Shown in pieces: positions 1 to 8,155 of a DNA stretch of 10,000 bases (the first letter of the stretch is position 1; every line of letters starts with the position of its first letter). The translations under genes were made by a program, and so were the position numbers. Under the pieces are notes generated by a model that searched no databases, was not told where the DNA came from, and saw only the letters and a list, made by a program, of their open reading frames with translations. The stretch is from Penaeus vannamei. Its lineage: Eukaryota; Arthropoda; Malacostraca; Decapoda; Penaeidae. The stretch lies in contig NC_091567.1 in assembly GCF_042767895.1 (NCBI RefSeq), positions 15,305,510 to 15,315,509 of the forward strand, given 5' to 3'.

Positions 1-360
1 CTGTTGTCCGTAGCTGATCTGTTCTGTTCGTGCGTCGTCGGCAGTGTGGATAGCTTTGAAGGCGACATATTCTCTCTACGAGCCGTAACGAGACCAATAA
101 TGATGTAGATATTCGTAAATTGTATTTTGAGATTAAGGCTTTGTCGCGGTGGTATTCACTGTTTGTGGTTGATAAACTGGGCAAGCTTCATAAAAGTCAA
201 TCGCGGATTGATGAATAGTTTCAGATCCAAGGCTAAGCTAAACGTCGTTATTTATTTTTTTCGTCTCTCAATGATTTTGTTTCTTTTAAACATCCTTAAC
301 CAACTACCGGGGCGCGTCAGTGACTTCGTACCAAAATTACTACTTTACTTAAAATTACTA
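1..360. other. Unique non-coding DNA, left edge
   Basis: No recognised gene or repeat family. Plus frame 1 is open from base 1 to a TAG at 115-117, and one minus frame is open from about 160 to the left edge, so a cut-off exon cannot be excluded; neither translation is recognisable and no splice signal is convincing. At 333-361 an 11-bp word (AAAATTACTAC) occurs twice with an 18-bp period, just before the CT array starts. Confidence 0.6.
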
Positions 361-388
361 CCCCTCCTCCCTCCTTTTTTCCTCTTCT

Positions 389-447
<59 letters not shown>

Positions 448-556
448 CCTCTCTCCCTCTCCCTCTCCCTCCCTCTTTCTCTCTCTCTCTCTCTCTCCTT
501 ACCCCCCACCCTCTCTCTTTCACCTCTCTCCCTCCTTCTTCCTCTTTTCTCCTCTC

Positions 557-615
<59 letters not shown>

Positions 616-616
616 T
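361..616. repeat. Compound (CT)n microsatellite
   Basis: Nearly pure pyrimidine on the + strand. Perfect (CT)24 at 395-442, (CT)9 at 479-496 and (CT)26 at 561-612, joined by CCCT/CTCC-type interruptions. Pyrimidine runs are unbroken at 361-500 (140 nt) and 523-616 (94 nt). A word TTACCCCCCAC follows both the second and third CT blocks (near 499 and 615), so part of the array was probably copied as a block of about 116 bp. Open frames here only encode Ser-Leu on + and Arg-Glu on -, so they are not treated as genes. Confidence 0.95.
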
Positions 617-950
617 ACCCCCCACACTCCTTCCTCCCCTCCCCCTCCCCCCTATCTACTCGTCCGAAAAGTCCCCTAGCGCCGAGCTGTTTATTGTTTA
701 CGTGAGCGTGGCTGCCCTATGCCCCTACCCCTACCCGTACCCCTACCCCTACCACGGTCGATGGTAGGCCCCGGTTCCGCATACCTAGCTTGTTTGCGCT
801 GTGTTTGTCCGGCTCGAGATCCCGCGGTCACTTGTCTTGAGGCTTCGGTCTGCGAGTTTGACTTAGACGACACAAGTTACTCAATTCATCGAAAGCCATT
901 TTTTTATAAGATAAAAAATGTCGATGGCATAAGAAAAGGATAAGAAGAAA
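617..950. other. Unique spacer with CpG-rich stretch
   Basis: A moderately GC-rich, CpG-containing stretch (about 660-880) turns AT-rich towards 900-950. It carries the CCCTAC array listed separately. The minus frame through 691-873 begins at GTG and its Arg-Gly run is just the translated CCCTAC repeat, so it is not called as a gene. No TATA box, tRNA or known repeat was recognised. Confidence 0.5.
723..752. repeat. Telomere-like (CCCTAC)5 hexamer array
   Basis: Five head-to-tail hexamers: CCCTAC at 723-728, 729-734, 741-746 and 747-752, with one variant CCGTAC at 735-740. The minus strand reads as G3-4 runs separated by 2-3 nt loops (GGGGTA type), a textbook intramolecular G-quadruplex pattern. 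The unit resembles telomeric repeats but is not the arthropod TTAGG unit, so it is read as an interstitial satellite-like array rather than a telomere. Confidence 0.85.
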
Positions 951-1230
<280 letters not shown>

Positions 1231-1650
1231 AATACAGAGATAAACCAATAAAACACTAACCCAGTCAAGAGAAACATCCAAAGGTAGAATAAGAATTACA
1301 AGACTCAAATCAAATAAAAGAAAATAACAAGGAAAAGAGGAGAAAACAAAAAGCAAAATGAAAGGCGAGTCGGGAGTTGTGTTTATGCTCCGCGACACGT
1401 GCGTTCGCATGGGCATTCGGGAGGCGGGCGAAGAATGAGTGGGTCGGGATGTTCACTCCCAGGAAGGTGGCGAGGGTTAGCAGGCCACGGCGCGACGTCG
1501 CACAAGGCCACCCATCACCCACGTTGGTCTCGATGGCTCACTTGCGTATCCACGGGTTTATTGCTAGGTATACAGAAGGATGCTGTACCGGTCATTTCGG
1601 TTGATATATATTTAATAGATACGGATACAGACGTGAGTGAACATACATGT
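1231..1650. other. Unique DNA with CpG-rich patch
   Basis: 1231-1365 is A-rich with no recognised content. About 1366-1570 is clearly GC- and CpG-rich, a strong local contrast that could mark an exon, a promoter or a decayed mobile element. It holds a CACGTG E-box at 1396-1401 and a 10-bp palindrome GCGACGTCGC at 1492-1501. Overlapping frames are open on both strands across the patch (for example + 1377-1604 and - 1310-1522); no product is recognisable, and GC-rich DNA gives such frames by chance because stop codons are AT-rich. Confidence 0.45.
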
Positions 1651-1810
1651 GGAGAGAGAGAGAGAGAGGAAAAGAGGGAGATGGAGAGGAAAAAAGGGAG
1701 ATGGAGAAGAAAAGAGGGAGATGGAGAGGAAAAGATGGAGGGAGAGAGAGAGAGGAAAAGAGGTAGAGAGAAAGAGAGGAAGATAGAGCGAGAGAGAGAG
1801 AGAGAAAGGG
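1651..1810. repeat. (GA)n array with 20-bp minisatellite
   Basis: Purine-rich on the + strand. After a (GA)n start (1652-1668), four copies of a 20-bp unit follow in register: 1661-1680, 1681-1700, 1701-1720 and 1721-1740, each close to ATGGAGAGGAAAAGAGGGAG. The tail 1741-1810 is irregular GA/GAAA. Because 20 is not a multiple of 3, the array does not encode a periodic peptide, which argues against coding function of the overlapping frames. Confidence 0.93.
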
Positions 1811-2395
1811 GTGGAGGAAGTGGAGTGTCTTGTATATTTGGGTCAGGAAGTGCAGTCTCGCTCGCTCCGTCCCGTCTTGGTACGTATTCGGTTCTTTACA
1901 TATAAAGTGCAGTGATACTCTCGTAATGATTCGCATTGCATACACACACACACTCATATATATTATAGGCGATTTTGAAATATATATTTTCCTTCGTCAG
2001 GGAAGGATAATTTGACTTTCTTACCTTTTTTCCTGAATGAACAGTTATGCAAAATTACCGGTACAAAAGAAAACAATTATTTTATTCACATATTAAAAAG
2101 GCCTTCAGACTATTACGGGAGGGCCGCGAGTTGCCGCCGTGTTTCATTTTCCCGACCAGCCCATCCTGTAAGCCAGCCTGCCGCCCTGCAGGAGTATTCA
2201 GACCAGAACAGGGCGTGACCCTCTCCAGGACCGCATCTTTTGTGCTCTCCACTCAACCGTGTCTCGTGCAGTCTGTTTCCACACGCCCACCGGCCGCTCG
2301 TGGTTAGGTTTATACCCTGGTGTGTGTGTTTTTTCGTTCGAACTATTTTTAAGCGGGGTTGTTTGTTGAGTTTCCTTAGTTTGCGTGTTTTTTTT
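1811..2395. other. Unique non-coding DNA
   Basis: 1811-2090 is AT-leaning with a short CA run (1942-1952) and a small hairpin TCCTTC/GAAGGA around 1990-2007. About 2120-2310 is richer in C and G and includes frames open for 60-85 codons (2012-2218 and 2047-2307); their translations have no recognisable motif and end without a convincing donor. No known repeat or RNA gene was recognised. Confidence 0.45.
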
Positions 2396-2501
2396 TCTTT
2401 TTCTTGTCTCTGGCTTTGTCTCTCTCTCTGTCTCTCTCTATCTCTCTATCTCTGTCTGCCTCTCTCTCTCTCTTTATCTCTCTCTCTCTCACTCTGTCTC
2501 T

Positions 2502-2600
<99 letters not shown>

Positions 2601-2720
2601 TCCCTCCCTCCCTCCCTCCCCCCCCCCCTCTCTCTCTCTCTCTCTCTTTCTCTCTTTCTCTCTCTCTCCCTCCCTCCCTTCCTCCCTCCGTCCCTCCCTC
2701 TTTCCCTCCCTCCCTCACTT
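2396..2720. repeat. Large compound (TC)n/(TCCC)n array
   Basis: Interrupted TC repeats from about 2417 lead to a perfect (TC)45 at 2505-2594, then (TCCC)5 at 2601-2620, an 11-base C run at 2618-2628, more TC at 2629-2646, and CCCT-type units to 2715. The + strand is pure pyrimidine from 2505 to 2689 (185 nt). Six frames give only Ser-Leu, Ser-Pro or Arg-Glu runs, so no gene is called. Confidence 0.97.
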
Positions 2721-3530
2721 ACATTTGTTATTCAACCTTACCTCATACTTTCTCTTCCCCATTCTTTACCCCGCTCCTTACTTCCCTGGACCCGACTGAG
2801 CTCCGAGCCTCAGACATGCATGACACGGGAATCGATTTTTAGCTATACGTCCGTGAAGTAGATAATAACCATGTCCACCAATTATCGGTTCTTTTCCCCC
2901 CGTCCCTTTATTTTCCCTCGCCCTCCCTCATGTTGTTTTTTTTTTCTTTCTCTTATCCCTCTTCTTTCGTCTTTGTCTCTTCCATTTCTTTTTTTCTTAT
3001 CCCTTTTCTTTCGCCATGTCTCTCCCACCTCCATTTCTTTTCTTCTTTTATTCCCTCGCTTTCTCTTTTTTATGTTCTAGTCCTTCTTTCCTCCTATCTT
3101 CATTCTTTTCCTTTACTCCTATCAAAATGCATAGTGCATTGGATATTCCACCACGTATTGCTATTGCCTATTCCACTTCTCTGTACTTTTCAGTCTCTCT
3201 TATTCTTACGCTTTCGCTTTCTTTATCTTATCCTTGTCTCCTCCTTTCTTCCCTTCTTCCACTCGCAAGCACTTATGGTAATGCGCAGCTTTTCATCGCA
3301 TGGTGTTTAAGCAAATTAAAGGGAGCGTGAGTGATTAAGCCCCCCGTGCTCTTTATCCCTCTTCCTGTTTGTCCTCATCCCCAGTCTCCTTCTTTGTCCT
3401 TCTCTTTCCTCCCTCTGTATCTCCCCTTTCCTCCCCCTGTACCCCCCCCTCCTCCTCCCTTAACCCCTTTCCCTGATCACGCGAAAACTCATTGTTTTTC
3501 ACGACCACTCTCATTATCTTTCGCATAATC
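2721..3530. other. Pyrimidine-rich low-complexity DNA
   Basis: The + strand is strongly T/C-rich with many TTCTTT, CCTCC and TTTTTC words but no perfect long microsatellite, as expected from an old decayed CT tract. At 2952-3040 there is an imperfect duplication with a period near 44 bp (CTTATCCCT at 2952 and again at 2996, followed by similar TTCTTTCG and CCATTTCTTT words). 3120-3180 and 3270-3330 are more ordinary sequence. Frames of 65-126 codons here are Phe/Ser/Leu-rich artefacts of T/C composition. Confidence 0.6.
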
Positions 3531-4430
3531 ATTGATCGCTCGCCCATCTATACTCATACAGGTGGTGATCACTCCTCACTCCGTCCTATTAGATGCAGGT
3601 AAAGTAACAGTAAATAAAAGATAATGGTAACCCGATAATGGTAGAAATGCTGCGTCGGGTCCCCTCGTGGTCTTACACGGGAGACCTCGTGAGTCACTGC
3701 CCTCGAGGGGAAAAGAGAGAGGGTCAGTCTGCTTATAAAAATCAGTGCTGGTAGAGAGAGACTGGTTGTAAGAAGCATAAACAAGCATCAAGGCTTATCA
3801 GATTGGTCGTTATTTTTTTAGATACGGCATTGGTTTTGGTTTTGTTTTAATCAAACGTAAGATGTATATGAATCAATTAAAATCTAAGAATCAGATATGT
3901 GGATTTGATATATAATTTATCCACCTTTAAAGGGATGATGACGGAGCGTGTTTTGATGCCGTCACGCGATCGCTTTCAAAAGTGCTTTCTCAGGGACAAA
4001 TTCTTCTGGAGGTATTCACCCTGCCTGTCGTGTGGACATGTAAACGTCAGTGATTCGTTCATGAAACTCAGACTATTCATTTTATCACCAACATTCTTTT
4101 TATTGTCGTCACGCCACAGCTTGTAATGAAGGATGACAGATAGGCCTACATTTCCTCGCCTGCTGCTGCTGTCTTCGAGTCTCGGTGTCTCCCCGCGACG
4201 AGCACCGCGTTCGGCCGACCTCTCGCTTCCTTTCATTATTCTTTCTTTTTTCTTCTTTCCCGTACTCGCGTATTCTTTCTTTGAAGAAATCAGATCCGTT
4301 GGCTGGTTATATTGATTGATTTCCACTCTCGCCATTCTATCAATTTTACCTCAATTATAGCCTGGTTTTCATGTTTTTTTATTATGATTATTATAACTAC
4401 TCTTTGAACCTGTATCTTGTCGCACTGGCT
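3531..4430. other. Unique non-coding DNA
   Basis: No gene was recognised. A GC-rich structured element lies at 3661-3710 (listed separately). A TATAAAA word at 3734-3740 has no initiator at the usual spacing of about 30 bp. The 37-nt segment 3562-3598 is bounded by CATACAG and GCAG/GTAAAG, so it has exon-like ends, but is too short to judge. Frames at 3899-4126 (+) and 3976-4335 (-) overlap on opposite strands and encode nothing recognisable. A (CTG)4-like run lies near 4160-4172. Confidence 0.45.
3661..3710. repeat. Nested GC-rich inverted repeats
   Basis: Outer arms CCCCTCG (3661-3667) and CGAGGGG (3704-3710) are perfect inverted copies. Inside them GGTCT (3669-3673) and AGACC (3682-3686) form a second hairpin with an 8-nt loop. 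An alternative stem pairs CTCGTG with CACGGG using one G-U pair. The loop word CTTACACG recalls a tRNA-Val anticodon loop, but the 5+7+5 geometry is wrong and no B box follows, so no tRNA is called. Confidence 0.6.
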
Positions 4431-4830
4431 CCGGGCTCCACGCAGCGCCTTCGTCCAAATGTCCAGCTGTCACGTCCATCTTGTTCGTCTGTGCCTTCCT
4501 TGAATCTCCTTCCTCTTCCTTTCACCTTTCCCCTTCTCGCTTAATTAATCTGTAATGCACGTTTTCCTTCCTAATTAGCAACACGTGTTCGTGCGTAAAT
4601 CGCGATTTATTACGGAGATAAACAAGGTTTTCGGTTTCCTTATCAGGCAGTCCCAATTCCCTGCGGAAGCGTTCCTGCATCGACCCGCATTCCAGGGGCG
4701 GTCACGTGACACGCACTCGCCGCGTTGGCCTAATCCCTCGTCGAAGGGAACTTGATTTGGCCGATTGGTGCTGGGGGACGATTATCACGCTTGGAAGAGA
4801 CACCAAAACGAAAATGGATTCTTATCAGCG
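4430..4830. promoter_or_regulatory. Candidate cis-regulatory island
   Basis: A CpG-containing island with a dense set of binding-site-like words: TTAATTAA (4541-4548), CTAATTAG (4571-4578), AACACGTGTT (4580-4589), a 14-bp palindrome TAAATCGCGATTTA (4596-4609), GGGGCGG (4695-4701) abutting GTCACGTGAC (4701-4710), an inverted CCAAT word ATTGG (4764-4768), and three TTATCA words (the reverse of a GATA-factor site) at 4640-4645, 4782-4787 and 4822-4827. TAATTA cores are typical homeodomain sites and CACGTG is the bHLH-Zip E-box. No TATA box or transcript start can be assigned, so distal enhancer versus TATA-less promoter is open. No gene is seen immediately on either side. Confidence 0.4.
4701..4710. 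promoter_or_regulatory. Perfect E-box palindrome GTCACGTGAC
   Basis: The ten bases match the consensus described for the vertebrate CLEAR element bound by MITF/TFEB-type bHLH-Zip factors, and also high-affinity USF sites. It directly follows a GC box (GGGGCGG, 4695-4701). A second E-box palindrome lies 121 bp to the left at 4580-4589. The match is seen directly; binding is inferred. Confidence 0.5.
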
Positions 4831-5676
4831 GATGCAGTTTATTAATCCAAGTGTTTTAGAGTGACTGGAGGGGACTGAAAAATTCTCGCATTCCGCAACC
4901 TTCTTTTTAATGCCATCCAGAGAGCATTTGTCACGCTAGGATGTCATTATTCGAATCGCGTAAACACACATCTCGAATCAGCAGTTATCTGCGAGTCAGC
5001 GAGTCAGCGAGTCACGCCCTTAACACACCGGAACAGATGAGGAGCCTTGTCACGCTGCCGGGCTCTGTCACACCTCCCTCCTTCAGGAAGTCCCGCGGTG
5101 GGAAGGGCGAGGTTCGTGGAAGCGAAGGGGGGAAAAATAATACAAAAAGGGGAATGGTGTGGAAGGATGCGAGAGGTAAGAAATTCTGATGAGAAAACAT
5201 GAAATGGGAAAATGAAAAGCGTGTTAGAATGTGGAAGAATAGGATGATGATAAAAAAGGATAAAGATTTCAGAAAAGAATAGAGAACTGTAAATAATATC
5301 AATATGAAATATGGACATTAATGAAGTAACACACTAGATGATTTTCAACGCACAAAGAGAAATGAAAACAAGACCAGAATAAGAAGGAAGTGTGAATGAA
5401 AAAAGGACTAACGGTGACGAGGACAAGGAATTTTTATGAATATTTAATGATTCCTAATAATCAAACGGTCATGGCTGGGTTTGCCACTCATGCGAGAGAT
5501 CCTTGAAGGCTGTGGCCAAGCGAGAGAAAAAAAGTAAGAGAGAGGGAGCGAAGAACAGAAAAGAGAGAGTAACGAATGGAATAATCAGGATTGAAATACA
5601 AAGGTCCCTTTTCGTTTGCGGCATTTCTGTTTCGTCTATCTAAAGTTCAAGTACCCCAAGAGTACATATGATATAG
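4831..5676. other. Unique non-coding DNA
   Basis: Contains a short octamer array (4991-5014) and a frame open at 4941-5189 with an ATG start whose product (82 residues, ending Lys/Gly/Arg-rich) is not recognised. Within it, 5087-5175 has strong splice-like borders: a pyrimidine-rich stretch ending CTTCAG at 5086 and GAG/GTAAGA at 5173-5181. From 5190 to 5600 the + strand is A/G-rich and low in complexity, with a GA-rich patch at 5522-5567. No RNA gene or known repeat was recognised. Confidence 0.4.
4991..5014. repeat. (GCGAGTCA)3 tandem octamer
   Basis: Three perfect copies of GCGAGTCA at 4991-4998, 4999-5006 and 5007-5014, unlike the dinucleotide arrays elsewhere in the window. Each unit holds GAGTCA, six of the seven bases of an AP-1 site (TGAGTCA), so a row of weak bZIP sites is possible but unproven. 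Confidence 0.9.
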
Positions 5677-5955
<279 letters not shown>

Positions 5956-6052
5956 CACATTCATATTCTGTAATCAAACTTTAGCCTAAACGCAGGCCTA
6001 CCTCCAGATGATAACGAAGTACATAATTTGAATTATCTATTAATCATTTTGA

Positions 6053-6084
6053 GGGGAGGGCCAGGGGAGGGGGAGGGGGGGGGG
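6053..6084 (+). other. Strong G-quadruplex motif
   Basis: Five G runs separated by very short loops: GGGG, A, GGG, CCA, GGGG, A, GGGGG, A, then ten consecutive G at 6075-6084. This satisfies the usual four-run G-quadruplex pattern several times over and stands alone in AT-rich surroundings. It may affect replication, transcription or sequencing; the run length itself may be a base-calling or polymerase slippage product. Confidence 0.85.
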
Positions 6085-6210
6085 AACGCCAGCCAAGCGC
6101 CGTTCAGAGGGTGAATGACACTCCGGCATTGATCCATATGTTCGCACTGCACAGGCTTAATGCACAAAAGGCACAGAGGACAGCGCTCGCCCGTACGCAC
6201 CGGGGCTCAC

Positions 6211-6245
6211 CTTGAAGAGCATGTAAATCTCATCTCCCTCGAAGA
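6211..6245 (-). CDS. Candidate internal exon, product unknown
   Basis: Read on the minus strand, the segment ends AAG/GTGAGC, an excellent donor match (donor 6205-6210), and begins after TTGTAG, a moderate acceptor. In the frame open through the donor it encodes FEGDEIYMLFK, preceded in the same frame by IVV if the acceptor lies further upstream (open to a TAA at 6286-6288). The mix of acidic, aromatic and hydrophobic residues looks protein-like, unlike repeat translations nearby. A faint resemblance to the D-x-V-Y-F-F-F-R-E strand of semaphorin domains was noted, but eleven residues cannot support a family call. The polypyrimidine tract is weak and the exon would be unusually short. It could equally be chance. 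Confidence 0.15.
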
Positions 6246-6540
6246 CTACAATATGTTGCGAAGCTGTATGTCTATCGTATCTTCTTTATCTTTGCTCAGC
6301 TGCCTTTGCTTATTTGTTTATTGATTTATTTGCATAGTGGAAATGATATCTGAGAGTTTGTTGACGTTAATTATTGGATAACTGACATGATGATGATTAT
6401 CTGAAATACAAAGATGTTATTCGGCCATTCAGTCACTCCTCACAAACTCTCAAGGGCATCTTCGACTACACACACACAAAAGTAGTGTAATTCTCATTTC
6501 CTAATTTATTTTGAAATTTCCTATCCTTTCAAGGCGGCTC

Positions 6541-6975
6541 GGCTCCTCTTCTCATTCCTTCCTGATTTTCTCAACCCAACTTCCTTCCTTTGTCTTTCTC
6601 CCTCTTTTATTATCCTATATTTCTTCTTCTGTCTCTTTTCTATTAACTTATCTTTCTTTCTGTTAACCTTTCTTTATCTTTTCCCCCATATTAACTCATC
6701 TTCGTTTTTACCATAATTATTTTCTATCCCAATCTTCTTTCTTTTAAAATCTATTTCGCTTCCAGTCCCTTACATGTCGGTATGTAAAATGACCTTGCGT
6801 GTGGCGATGTTGATCAGAAGAATTTCATTTCTCTTGCCTGTTATCAAATACACTCGTCAACAAGGAATTTGCACGGGTATTGGCAAATGTTAGGGTCATT
6901 GTGTGGTCAAAGATATTGCTATTGTCTGCTGATTTATTTTATTCATATTGGTGTGATTGTGTTTTGACGTAAGGA
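6541..6975. other. Decayed pyrimidine-rich stretch and unique DNA
   Basis: 6541-6780 is T/C-rich (CTTCCTT, TTTCTTT, TCTTCTT words) without a perfect array, resembling the stretch at 2870-3260. 6781-6975 is ordinary AT-leaning sequence. A 24-codon open stretch on the minus strand around 6825-6900 has no recognisable motif. No gene is called. Confidence 0.5.
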
Positions 6976-7310
6976 TTTGGGAATGGGTGAGGGGAAGGAG
7001 GGAATGAGAGAGAGAGATAATGAGAGGAGGAGGGAAAGAAGGAGTGAGGGATAGGAGGAGGGAAGGAGTGAAGGAGAAGAGGAAGGAAGGAGTGAAAGAG
7101 AAGGAAGGAAGGATAGAGGGAGAGGAGGAAGAAAGGAGAGAGAGAGAGAGAGAGAGAGAAGAAAGGACGGACAGAGGGAGAGGAGGAAGGGAGGAGAGAG
7201 AAAAAAGAAGGTGAGGATAAGGGGGAGGAGAAGGAAAGGAAGAGCTGGAGATGTAAAAGGGGATGGGGAGGAAGAGAAGGGAAAAAAGTGAGAAAATCGT
7301 AAAGACAAAC
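6976..7310. repeat. Purine-rich GA/GGA/GAAA array
   Basis: Nearly pure purine on the + strand, mixing GAGG, GGAA and GA words, with perfect (GA)n at about 7137-7158. A 34-bp block (7111-7144) recurs with few changes at 7169-7202, a 58-bp period. Shorter GGAAGGAGTGAA words recur near 7061 and 7082. Minus-strand frames running through this and the GATA array are Ser/Leu/Pro/Phe-rich and are rejected as repeat translations. Confidence 0.93.
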
Positions 7311-7319
7311 AACGAGATT

Positions 7320-7480
7320 GATTGACGGATTGACTTATAGATAGACAGATAAACAAATAGATAGATAGATAGACAGATAAACAAATAGATAGATAGATAA
7401 ACAGATGGGTAGATAGATAAACAGATAGAAGCATGGATAGATTGATAAATAGATAGACGCATGGATAGATAGATACATAA
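7320..7480. repeat. (GATA)n array with 28-bp higher-order unit
   Basis: GATA/GACA/AAACA repeats. A 28-bp unit is present twice with no differences, at 7343-7370 and 7371-7398, showing that a block and not just the tetramer was duplicated. The pattern decays towards 7480 with two GCATGGATAGAT words. The minus strand frame reads Ser-Ile-Tyr-Leu repeats, not a protein. Confidence 0.95.
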
Positions 7481-8080
<600 letters not shown>

Positions 8081-8155
8081 AGATCAAGATTCAGCGTTAC
8101 CAACGGCCCCCGCACCCTCCGCCTCCTCTCCGCCCCCCCTCCCTTGCATGCTCAC

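Larger units (their letters stand above)
5954..6540. other. Unique DNA with G-rich motif and possible exon
   Basis: Between the TA array and a pyrimidine-rich stretch. It holds the G-quadruplex motif at 6053-6084 and a moderately GC-rich section (6085-6260) with the exon-like minus-strand segment at 6211-6245. 6270-6540 is AT-rich, has a short CA run at 6469-6478, and shows nothing recognisable. Confidence 0.45.

Noticed and set aside
1..117. Edge-truncated open frames on both strands
   Set aside because: Too short and open on both strands; no splice site or homology supports either.
127..705. 192-codon open frame on +
   Set aside because: It begins at TTG and most of it is translated CT repeat (Leu-Ser runs); no domain is visible.
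1247..1318. AATAAA words as polyadenylation signals
   Set aside because: They lie in A-rich DNA with no upstream gene and no GT-rich downstream element.
1377..1604. 75-codon frame in the CpG-rich patch, with an opposing minus frame
   Set aside because: Opposing frames are open together, as expected in GC-rich DNA; no motif, no convincing splice signals and no recognisable product.
2240..2842. 200-codon Leu/Ser-rich frame
   Set aside because: All three plus frames stay open across the (TC)45 array; not a protein signal.
3734..3740. TATAAAA word as a promoter
   Set aside because: No initiator at about 30 bp, no open frame of interest downstream, and such words are frequent in AT-rich DNA.
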